Shown here: piece after piece, positions 21,828 to 31,000 of the stretch
Layout of the letters: each line of letters begins with the position of its first letter
Position numbering within the stretch: position 1 is the first letter of the stretch
Assembly: GCF_023278565.1 (NCBI RefSeq)
Contig: NC_064677.1
Span: forward strand, 2,170,001 to 2,234,000
DNA: 64,000 nucleotides
Direction of reading: 5' to 3'
Source: Colletotrichum lupini
Lineage: Eukaryota > Ascomycota > Sordariomycetes > Glomerellales > Glomerellaceae
Program-made: the position numbers and the translations under genes
The notes under the pieces: model-generated
Seen by the model: only the letters and a program-made list of their open reading frames with translations
The model's database searches: none
Told to the model about the DNA's origin: nothing

Positions 21828-23015
21828 ATGGCCTCGGTGGGAAGCTGGCGGAGGCTATGCATAATAATTTGGCTTCTCTACATCGAAACATGCGTCTCCG
21901 GACTGCAGATAACACCCCTATCGCTACCAACATCAAAGTCCCATAATATTGACAACCAACTTACACCAAAATCAACATTGCGAGCCGACGCTAGCTGTCC
22001 CGTCAAAAGCTACACAGCCTGCGGCAACGGCATGGCAGACTACTTTTGCTGTCCCAGCGAAACGACATGCATGGTGCTCGCGGAGAAAACCACCGCCCTG
22101 TGCTGTCCAGAGGGGTCTTCGTGCGAGACCATTTCGCCCATCACCTGCGACGTTACCTTACAAGACGTGGTCGAGAACCCGACGAGCCCGATCCATACCA
22201 CTAGACTAAAAGAGTCTCTGCCGCAGTGCGGAAACAAGTGTTGTCCCTTTGGGTACACATGTCGAGGCGACTCTGCCTGCGTCTTGGACGACAGTCAGGA
22301 GGGGGAGGGGTCTCAAACTTCCAGCACGTCAGTCTCATCCACAAAGACGAGGACAAGGACTGTGACGAGCGCGACGCCGACGACGGCTACCCAGGCAGCG
22401 ACGACGACGACAGTGATCGAGACACTCCCAGCCGCCTCGTCGACACCATCCGCAAACCCAGGCGACGACCTCCCTACCCCATCAGCAGTAACATCCCCCT
22501 CAGAAACCACCCCCGCCGCCGCAGCAGCCGCCTCCCCGAGAAACTCAACATCAGGCGGCATCATCGCAGGCACCACCGTCGCAGCCATCGCCTCGGTAGC
22601 AGGCCTAACCTGCCTCCTCTGGTTCAAGAGACGCTCCATCTCAGAAAGCGTCGGCTCCGCAAAGTTCCCCCGCCCCTGGCAACAACTACGCCAAAACGGC
22701 TCGGACCAGGACGTCTCGTCGCTGCCGCGGTACAACTCCCCGCCGCCGGCGTACGCCGTGGAGATGAAGCCGCCGCTGGCGAAGCCGTACACGTGGAAAC
22801 ACTACAGCCCGGACTCCTTTGGTCGCGACCGCTACGACGGCCGTCGCTACGACGACCAAGACGACGGCAGCGTTCCCGTCCCCGTCTCTGTTGCGCTCGC
22901 TCTCGCTGTCGAGCTGCCCGCCACGCCGGTTTCTTTCAGTCAGTGGCGTGTTCGGGAGGAAGGGGAGACGACGAGGCCGAGGTCTCACTATGAACCGTAC
23001 CGGCGTCCTTCATGA
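21828..23015 (+). CDS. Cysteine-rich single-pass membrane protein with three CCPx4C modules
   Basis: Intronless, 395 aa; start at the ATG with context AACAACATGG. Layout: signal peptide about 1-26; a cysteine-rich ectodomain with 14 Cys at 57-151; a Ser/Thr-rich stalk about 160-240 that is probably O-glycosylated; one TM helix about 243-266 (GGIIAGTTVAAIASVAGLTC) followed by KRR; and a 130-residue cytosolic tail with a PPPAY motif (305-309) and many Tyr/Asp residues. The motif C-C-P-x4-C occurs three times (74-81, 92-99, 138-145), the last resembling granulin-type CCPxGxTC. The layout is that of a wall-facing sensor or adhesin; no family is assigned. PPxY motifs can bind WW domains of Rsp5-type ubiquitin ligases (inference). 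Confidence 0.85.
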   Translation: MASVGSWRRLCIIIWLLYIETCVSGLQITPLSLPTSKSHNIDNQLTPKSTLRADASCPVKSYTACGNGMADYFCCPSETTCMVLAEKTTALCCPEGSSCETISPITCDVTLQDVVENPTSPIHTTRLKESLPQCGNKCCPFGYTCRGDSACVLDDSQEGEGSQTSSTSVSSTKTRTRTVTSATPTTATQAATTTTVIETLPAASSTPSANPGDDLPTPSAVTSPSETTPAAAAAASPRNSTSGGIIAGTTVAAIASVAGLTCLLWFKRRSISESVGSAKFPRPWQQLRQNGSDQDVSSLPRYNSPPPAYAVEMKPPLAKPYTWKHYSPDSFGRDRYDGRRYDDQDDGSVPVPVSVALALAVELPATPVSFSQWRVREEGETTRPRSHYEPYRRPS

Positions 23016-23479
23016 TTGGAGATGTCTTTCTTCAGGAAGGCTTTGTTCCTGTCTTGGGCGATTCGGTTTCTGCTTTTTGATAGACTAAGAATTTGCTCTA
23101 CCGATTTTCTTTGTGTTGAAATGCTTGCGCTTGTCAAGCAAACAACCTGTTACGACAGATATGAGACACGTTTTCTGTACACTACTAGGAGATATGGGGG
23201 GAGAAAATCTAGAATGGGATCATGAGTTCATCTGCCTACGAGTATGAACCAAAGCCTTCTCGCGTCTTTGATGCAGTGTGTTGATATCGCAAGGTCCACC
23301 ATGAGATTGATTCAATATGCCCCTGATGTTATATCAGTCTTAGGAGAGACCGTAGTAACTCAACCAGCCTGCTAAAACCCAAAGCGTACAACTCCAGTCA
23401 TATCGAACACCTCAAAATCGTAGATTCAACACTAGCTCAAAACGTAGTAGAGAAGGCCGACCTTTTCCCCCCTTTCAAA
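23016..23479. other. Intergenic between two + membrane-protein genes
   Basis: About 460 nt, more AT-rich than the flanking genes. It holds the 3' flank of the cysteine-rich protein gene and the leader of the next gene, ending in a short C-run before the ATG. No other feature seen. Confidence 0.45.
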
Positions 23480-25441
23480 ATGCCTCGGCCGACGACGGAC
23501 AGGGTCATCCACGACTACACCGCAAAGATCCTCCCCGCGACAATGATCCTCACCCTCGTCATCTTCACCGTCGTCGTCCTAGTCTACAGCATTGGTGAAA
23601 AGGCCGCCGTGCCCCGGGACGCCGCCGTCGCTTTCGCCGGCATCGTCTTTGGCTTCTCGGGGTTGTGGCTGTTGGGACACCTCGTCATGTACTGCCGCGG
23701 CGCGCAGGCCGTCTCGCCTCCGCCTCTGGCTTTGCCTCTGCCTCTAACGGGAATTGCGACTGGGATCGGTGACACAGCGATGGCTGTCCCTCAGGTCCCG
23801 CGGGCGGCTGTTGAAGTGGTTGTGCCTCCCACGGTTCATCTCCACCACCACCAGCAACAGCAGCATCAACGGGTTTATCAGCCGCCGCAAGGTTTCCCCC
23901 CTCAACTTCAACCTCACTCACAACCGCAGGATCAGTCTCACCGGCAGGTACTACCACCGCAGCAAAAAAAGCAGCACCAGCAACAGCGGGACCACCAACA
24001 GCACAAACCACAACAGCGCGAGCAACAGCAACACAGGGGCCAGGAGCGAGAGCAACAAGCAGAAGCCGAAGGGCCGGTACAATTAGGCCGGGAGGAACAG
24101 AGAGAGCATGAGTCCCGTCGGAGACTAACAGACCATGAACCATACATCAAAGAGCCGCCTTATCCCGAGTCACCCCTTGGAGCATATCAAGGGGGGTCGC
24201 AGGAAGAACCAAAGAAGCCAGCGCAGCAACAACAAGATCAGCGGAGGCAACAACAGGTAGAGCAGCAGCAGCCGAAGCAAGGACGTGAGATCTCCGGGCC
24301 TCTCGAGAACGTATGGCAGAAACGACCAAGCGCCCCCGAGAACCAGCCTGCTCCCGTAACGGTCCCCGGCCCTGTCCAGCAAAGACAGCAGCCAAAGGGA
24401 CCCAGGACTATGACGGGGAAACCACCCGAACCTCCTGAGCGCGTATCCAGCCTCCAGAAGTCGTTACCCGGAACGTCGTCCCGAAGACATCGCAGCTCGA
24501 GCTTGAGTAGCTCGCGGGTTAACCGGCCTGGCCAGCTATCGAGGGGAGCATCGAATATTCCAAGACCTTCTCGGGGTGGACGTCCAGAAGACACTCCCAG
24601 CGCTCCTTATGAACGAGGCCGTCCACGGGTAGATCGCAGTCGTCCAGTCCAAAACCAAGACATCGAACCAGAACCCAGGTCTGCTTCGATCAGATCGACG
24701 AGTTTGGACTCCGCTACGCAGGCATCTTTGAAGGTGAATGCGGCCCCTGAAACTTGTGAGAGTCCTTGGAGGGCTGACTCAGACCAGCCCGCCCCCTTGA
24801 ACATCGCGAAAGAGTCACCATCCAACCTTGGGAGGCCGATTGAAGAACCAAGAGTCATCAGTGGCCGCGCCTCTCTTTCAAGTCGACGATCCGACCAGCT
24901 TGAATCTGGCCCCCGGAGTCGAGGAGCGCAAGGCCAGACCGTTGCCAAAAACAGGGCACCAACTATTCGCGAGGTGCCTCCAACGCCACCGAACGAGTTC
25001 GCAGCTCCCGTTCAGCCCGCTCAAGACGAGGTACGTGATCGATCCGTCCCTTCTTCTGTAGCCTCTTCTTCATCTTGGTCGCCTTCTCTTCCCCCTTCTC
25101 GTACCCCGCCAGCGCGCAGACCTCCTCCGTTGGATTTTGACGACATGGGCATCATCCCGACACGCGAATCGACAGTACGTGAGGACATCCGCCAATCTAT
25201 GTCCGACCTTGGGAAATCCATACGTCGTTCTTTCACTAATTTTCGTGTCAGCAATTCTGATAGCCATGGGAAGCCTCGTAGTATCATGACGGGCTTTCAG
25301 ACCAATGTCGTCTTCATGCCAGACTACAACTTTACGGCCACTGAGCTTCTTAATCCCATATGTCACGAGAATGGAAGTTTTCCTTTCCTGGGGTATTGTG
25401 AGGGAGACGGAGAAAAGGTTGCATCTGGGGGGGGAGCTTGA
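23480..25441 (+). CDS. Two-TM protein with a long Q/H-rich disordered region; 3' end possibly frameshifted
   Basis: Single open frame of 653 aa. Two adjacent TM helices (about 17-38, LPATMILTLVIFTVVVLV; and about 48-71, ending HLVMYC) are followed by a Gln/His-rich low-complexity tract (about 110-270), then a long Ser/Arg/Pro-rich disordered region. A short patterned segment near the end (MGIIPTRESTVREDIRQSM, then DLGKSIRRSFTNFRVS) looks like the only conserved globular or helical part. No known family is recognised. The frame stops right after a G8 run (25427-25434). In the next frame about 40 further codons read as a plausible amphipathic C terminus to TAG at 25555, so the annotated stop may be an artefact or a real indel. 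Confidence 0.75.
   Translation: MPRPTTDRVIHDYTAKILPATMILTLVIFTVVVLVYSIGEKAAVPRDAAVAFAGIVFGFSGLWLLGHLVMYCRGAQAVSPPPLALPLPLTGIATGIGDTAMAVPQVPRAAVEVVVPPTVHLHHHQQQQHQRVYQPPQGFPPQLQPHSQPQDQSHRQVLPPQQKKQHQQQRDHQQHKPQQREQQQHRGQEREQQAEAEGPVQLGREEQREHESRRRLTDHEPYIKEPPYPESPLGAYQGGSQEEPKKPAQQQQDQRRQQQVEQQQPKQGREISGPLENVWQKRPSAPENQPAPVTVPGPVQQRQQPKGPRTMTGKPPEPPERVSSLQKSLPGTSSRRHRSSSLSSSRVNRPGQLSRGASNIPRPSRGGRPEDTPSAPYERGRPRVDRSRPVQNQDIEPEPRSASIRSTSLDSATQASLKVNAAPETCESPWRADSDQPAPLNIAKESPSNLGRPIEEPRVISGRASLSSRRSDQLESGPRSRGAQGQTVAKNRAPTIREVPPTPPNEFAAPVQPAQDEVRDRSVPSSVASSSSWSPSLPPSRTPPARRPPPLDFDDMGIIPTRESTVREDIRQSMSDLGKSIRRSFTNFRVSNSDSHGKPRSIMTGFQTNVVFMPDYNFTATELLNPICHENGSFPFLGYCEGDGEKVASGGGA
25427..25434. 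other. G8 homopolymer at the apparent end of the Q/H-rich gene
   Basis: Eight G residues sit 2 codons before the TGA at 25439-25441. With seven G the frame would continue through ELECRGDVVMVCSSDDAG and QWLIKLVELAESS to the stop at 25553-25555. Confidence 0.6.
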
Positions 25442-26066
25442 GTGCAGAGGTGATGTCGTTATGGTCTGCAGTTCGGATGACGCGGGGCAGTGGCTTATCA
25501 AGCTTGTAGAGCTGGCCGAATCATCTAATGAGGCCGAGGGTGATATTTTGGAATAGACGTGTTCCGTAGGAGAGGTTTTTACCTATAGATCTTGTTCAAA
25601 TGGAGGATGGACACGCCCTTCAATTTCTGGGCTACCATATCTTGAATCCTTGATGAGTGTTCATGCTGGGTCAGATGTTCCGTAGTTCTTCCCCGCATCG
25701 TTACCAGTCTCCGTCCGAGTTGATTCAATTAAAGGAGGGATTAACTACATAGTAAGTGTTCAGTTGTTGGAGGTTTAAGTTGCCAGCTGTGAATGAGGGG
25801 TAGCCGGAGCTCCAGGATGAAGCTCAGAGCATCACACCACATTGGGTTCCGTCCACCTATCAAGACTCGAAGTCCAACAGATTTCCAAATACAATTGCAT
25901 GGCATGCATGGAGCATGCACCAGACAAACCAGAAGACGGAGAAGTGTTCGGAGACCACGGAATGACTAATCTGTGACGTAAAAGCTACCTGAGGGAGTAT
26001 ATCGCAGAACTCAACCTTGGAAAGAGTACGCGACTGTTGTGAACATCACTTGGATGAACGCTTAAC
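25442..26066. other. Intergenic; may contain the displaced 3' coding tail of the preceding gene
   Basis: 25442-25555 is the alternative-frame tail described for the preceding gene. 25556-26066 has no recognisable coding content and serves as the upstream region of the methyltransferase gene. Confidence 0.45.
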
Positions 26067-27040
26067 ATGGCAGAAGCCCAGGCATCAAACGAGTCATCAT
26101 GGACCGATACGATCTACAACCTCAACCGCGGGGACGTTGACGGCGAGCGCGAGCGCCTGGCTGACAACCACTTCAAAGTCTGGCTGCCCCTCACCGTCGA
26201 CCTCCTCCCGCCGCACATCCTCTCATCTCTCGAACCAGCAAACCCAGATCGAGCCCCTCGAATCGCAGACGTGGCAACGGGAAGCGGCGTCTGGCTGACA
26301 TCTCTCGCCCAGCTCGTGCCACAAGACTCGGAGCTCTACGGCTTTGATCTTGACGGGCTCAAAATGCCCCAGTCGCATAGATCAGGAGTATCGTTCAACT
26401 TCGTGGAGCACGACGTTCTCAAGCCGTTTTCGGCGGAGTTCAGGGGCACGTTCGACCTTGTCCATGTGAGACTACTCGCACTGGGGCTGAAGAAGGATGA
26501 TTGGGACGTCGCCGTGAGCAATATGCGTGAGTTGCTGGTGCCGGGCGGGTGGCTTCTCTGGGAGGACATGAGTGACCTACTCATCAGGTTCTATCCGCTG
26601 AGCAGGGCGTATGAAGAGTTCTGGTGGGTTACTATGCAGCACGACGCGAAGGTCGGGAGGGATAGACTGTGAGTAGTTGCACTGCCGTTGCCTTGCTTTA
26701 CCCCTTTTTCGCCTCCAGTCATGAGAAGCTCACTGCTCACGCTTCCGATAGAATGCCGATGGGCCTGCTCAAGAAGCTTCGAAAGCTTGGGTTTCAGAAC
26801 TGCGAGCAAGAGATCTTCAACTCATGGGCCGCAGATGATTCGGTTCGAGATGAAGCTACCTCGGGGATCATGCGTCTTATTCGACCTTCGCTGACGTCCA
26901 TAGTTGAAGACGGAGGAGAGGAGACGGTTAAGACGATGGAGGATTTCACCCGAATCGAGGCAGAATTGAAGCGTGATGTGGAGGAAAAGGGGTGTCGAGT
27001 TGGCTTTGATTTCGTGTGGAATTGGGGGCAGCGAGCTTGA
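26067..27040 (+). CDS. LaeA-like SAM-dependent methyltransferase
   Basis: Exons 26067-26668 and 26752-27040 (83-nt intron, GTGAGT donor, GATAG acceptor); 296 aa. SAM-binding motif I is clear (IADVATGSGVW), with an acidic post-I residue in YGFDLDGLKMP. The FDLVHVRLLALGLK and LLVPGGWLLWEDM segments match the class I fold found in LaeA-type fungal enzymes. That large family methylates small molecules or acts as regulators such as LaeA and its Llm relatives. The substrate cannot be inferred, and no PKS, NRPS, P450 or transporter gene lies nearby to suggest a biosynthetic cluster. Confidence 0.88.
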
Positions 27041-30000
27041 TAAGGCTGATCCTACCCTCCGTTCACTTCTCAAAGATAGGCTGCTCCTTCATCTCATATC
27101 TACGGTCAACCCATCTTTGTTACGCTTCAATGAAACCAGAGTCCACCCAGCGGAAAGCCCACGCTGCCACCCCGTCGATCCAAGTAAGGGCACGGTGTGG
27201 TGAAAGACACCTGCTCTGTTCGCCTGTTCTGGCTGGCCTCTGCCTCTTCCGCTTACACGCTGAGATGTACGAAATCGGTCTCCTCGACGCGAACGCTTAG
27301 GGCTCCATCACTTACAGCGCTTATCTCTACAGTGCCTTGCGTAGCGAGCGATTGACGAAGGCTCCGTGGCCCGATATAGACGCCGTGCTTACCCTGCTCG
27401 GCGATTCCGGTTCCTGGGCTGGAGACCAGCGCTCAGTGACTCTCGACGATTATCACCAAAAGTTTTGCCTTCGGATGACGTTGTCCCCAAGTTATACTGT
27501 GTAGGCTGGTCAAAGACCGAGTATAGGAAGCTTGATCGCTGGTGCAGTAGCAAGATATACATCCAGACGACCAGTCGTTGATAGACAGCAGATCAATACA
27601 AACCGGCTCCATCTTCCAGCAGAAGTCTGTTCAACGCTCAGAGAGGGATGATATGACACTTTTCACCTCGCCGTTCAGGTTACCCCTGAAAGCGCAGGTT
27701 CTGACGTCTCCGGTGGCGATTGGCACATCTTCTTGCTATCAATGTACTCTGTATACAACTAAAGCACAGCTGAAGGCAATTTCAGCCACAAGCAGACCTT
27801 ATCTGTGCGCTTCCTCATTGGCATGAGTGCATTAATCGACGTATATACGGAGAGCGATGATAAGTCTAGGCTGGTACCAAGGTCCCAGGGTCGAAAGACA
27901 TGCTGATTGATTGTAAGAAAAAGCCCAGGGCTCTTAATACAGCAGACCGGTCGTAGTGCCGCCTCTCAAGAGATCCGGTTGACAGGTCTCTTGCTCCAAG
28001 TTCTGGATTGCTCAGAATCTCGACCGCGGTTCGAACCATAATGTGTCAGGACTTTTAGGAAAACACTTCGGGCCCGGGAGAAAGCGGCGACGGCAACAGA
28101 TATCACAATCTGAGTTCCGCGGTCCGGCAGGTTCGGGTTTCAAACCGGCCTTCATCACAAAAACAATGCAACAGCCCGCTCGGAAGTATGATATACGCCT
28201 CATGGCAAATAGACATCTCCGGGGGGCCGGTGATTGAGTAGCTCATACAACACAATGTGTGACGAGGACCATATGGGCTTGCCGCGCCGGATCACTTCCC
28301 ACGGACAAGAGTCGAGTCGCACGTCCCCTTTCCATCAGTTTAAACTTCCCACCGTGCCCCCTTAGCTAGCACTTCAAATTACTGACTGCGAGTCACAATA
28401 TGCTCTCACAACTTACCAGCCATACAATAGCTAGAGAGAGAGCCTAGAGGAGGTGGGAGGCAGAAAAAAACCGCGCAACTCGGAAAGCGTCAGTGCAAAC
28501 CCTCACCAGTCCGAGAGCCCGCAAATGACAACAAGACATAGCTTGAGGTCATTGCTTTCTTCCCGAGTCTCGCGGATAACGAAGGATTGGGAAGGGGGAA
28601 ACTCGGACCTCCCGGCCCGTCGAAATGCCAACCGCGCCAGCGCATGAGTTGAAAGGCGTCAGTGCCGGTGAAGTCTTTGCATGACAAGAGCGGCCGTGAG
28701 CGGTCGCGATCATTGCGCTGTTCATCTCCCGGCTAGACCATCACAATGACAGGATATTGCCCCCCTCTGACTGTGTGCGTGTACGCGTCCGCGGTTCTCA
28801 CGGTCTGGGCGGCATCGCGGGCGTGGTGAGGGCGGGCAATAGTTGCCGGCGGGAAGATGCCAGCCTGAGGTAGCGACTTGTCAGACATGCTCAAGGTCTG
28901 GACTTGGAAGATATCTGTGCTGCGAGTCTGGCGCCACAGCGGTCGTGTCATACGGAGAAGGAAGAGACGGGTTGTGATAACGTACAAGCACGGAGGACGT
29001 CAGTGAGCCTCATGGCGGGCAATATCCGAATTTTGGTAATCGTCATGAGGCTGAATGATGGACGACATCGGGGTTTGAGAAAAGAGCCTCTTTACAAGGG
29101 CCCAAGTGCAAAGAGCCCGTAGGGATCGTTGCCAGCGACAAAAGCCACCGCATCAGATACTGGACCATCTTCAATCTTTGAACGTTCACATTGTCGCAAG
29201 GCTGAACCCCGTGGCTGGATCCCAATGTTCATCATCGGCAAGCGCTTGTCCATACCTCAGGACGATGCGGGAGGCAGGCCACGGCTGTTTCGAAATTCGA
29301 ATCCAAGGACCCGACCCATCGGAGTGGTGGCTTGTTTGAGATCTTCTCCACTGATCGGAAGGATGCGAAAGCCACGAGTAGGCCCTTGTCGGAGGCGAAC
29401 GCCTTTCCCACGATGAGATGAGGCCATCGCGATGCGTTGTTTCTTCACCACGAGGCCTAATGCTTTCCAACCCACCATTCGCTCTCAGACGAAAAGCCAC
29501 ATCAGCAAAAGGGCCACAGAGATGTTCGTGAAACTCGCCTCCCGATCTCTCTCATCTCCGCGGGCGCCGAAAGAGACCACTCGCACCCGTCCGTCGATTC
29601 GGCGCCCGCTTGCCTGAACTGATCTCCCGGATCCGACTCTCATCCTTCCCAGGAAATATCAGCAAGCCGTAAGCTATCCCCCATCTCTTCATTTGCTCGG
29701 ACGACAGCCAACTAGAAGGGGCTCGTTACTTAGGCAGCTCCCCCTCCCCATCCACGCCGCGCCACGATGGGCAGAAGGCCGTCTCTCTCCTCTCGTGGCG
29801 CGGCGTCTTTGCGCGCGCTAACAAGCCGCCTTGTGGGCATGGCAATCTGGCAGCCTTGAGAGGTGCCATCCCAACTTTTGATTAAACACGGTGGCTAGCG
29901 GTAGTGCTCGGCCGCAAAAGGGGAGCACGAGGGGTGTAGACTTGGCGAAAGTACGAAAGGAGAATGAGGGAGCCCGGACTTACACTGGGCTCGGACCCGG

Positions 30001-31000
30001 AGGCGTGGGCTGGTGACGGGGACGGCCTCTGGACAGCGAGGACCGGTTCGCTACTACACAATCGTTCCTCATCTCCACGGCGTGCGTGCTCTCTGGTTCA
30101 AATCTCCGCCCCCGTAATCCGTCCAACGCCTGCGCAGGAATGAGTGACTGGTAGAGGACTGCAAAATCCCGTTTCGAGTCAGGCGTCACTCGAGCCCTCC
30201 TTTTACCCAGATTCCGGTGTTCTGGGAACGAGAAATCGGAAAAAAGTGGAAGCCAAACTGCCATGTCTCGCACGAGCACATCAAAGGATCATGGGCACAA
30301 GGTCCCCGTGTTGCCCTGCTCCCAGCCATCGGGTCACACTACAACTGTCCCGGCATCACGCAAGACTCCCAGCCCTGCCAGCCACGACATGTGGTCGAAG
30401 AGGTCATCCAAAGTTGAACGAGACATAGAGAAGAATCGCGACAAATGCAGGGTTCTGGCCCGACGACCCAACTAAGTCGCGACGACGGATTCGAACGCGT
30501 AGAAGGAAAAGAAGGCTTTTAGCTAGAAGAGCCACCGCTACCTGTTTTGCCCACTGGGCAGAGAGGCTGGCTGGGAGACCAAAGGCTTTAGCTCGGGGTT
30601 GCTTCTGCGTGCCCCGCAACCAGCAATTTAGAGCTTTCCGAGCCGCCGGATAGGAGCAACGGGCGAGCAGCAGAAAAGGGAAAAAAAGTGTACGGACGGT
30701 AGAGAAAGCTCCAAGTTGTTTGGCTGGACCAAACCTGGGGGCGTGATGGCGCCGAGCTGGGAAGCTCTGGACGCTTGCGTCGCACAATCTTTTTGGCGGC
30801 GGCTGGTGGCTTTTTTTTTTTTCGATCTCTCTGAGAGTACTTGGGTATCTCTCGCTCTTCGTGACCACGCTTTCCAGAGTGCGCCAGCGTCGCAAATGGT
30901 GACGGGCGTGAAGCTAGCGGGCTCTTAGCCTCCCGTCGCGGTGTACAGATGAGCATGCTAAGGCACAGTACACGCACTTGAGGGCATGTACCCCATCTCT
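27041..31000. other. Gene-poor region, part 1
   Basis: Nearly 4 kb with only short frames on both strands (none beyond about 165 codons) and no recognised domain. It includes a 14-bp perfect inverted repeat (29754-29806), a 12-nt T run near 30811-30822, and two GGTTCGAA-like B-box lookalikes (28030, 30490) that do not fold as tRNAs. Confidence 0.4.
29754..29806. repeat. Perfect 14-bp inverted repeat with a 25-nt loop
   Basis: ACGCCGCGCCACGA at 29754-29767 is the exact reverse complement of TCGTGGCGCGGCGT at 29793-29806. The GC-rich arms could form a strong hairpin in RNA or a cruciform in DNA. There is no neighbouring gene to give it a role. Confidence 0.85.

Noticed and set aside
22226..22993. 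255-codon + frame rich in Arg
   Set aside because: An out-of-frame reading of the Ser/Thr/Pro-rich stalk and tail of the cysteine-rich membrane protein.
26067..27040. Secondary-metabolite cluster around the LaeA-like methyltransferase
   Set aside because: No PKS, NRPS, terpene synthase, P450, transporter or zinc-cluster regulator is seen on either side.
28020..30510. tRNA-like B-box sequences near 28030 (GGTTCGAACC) and 30490 (TTCGAATCC on -)
   Set aside because: Flanking bases do not form T-arm, anticodon or acceptor stems, and no A box sits at the right distance.
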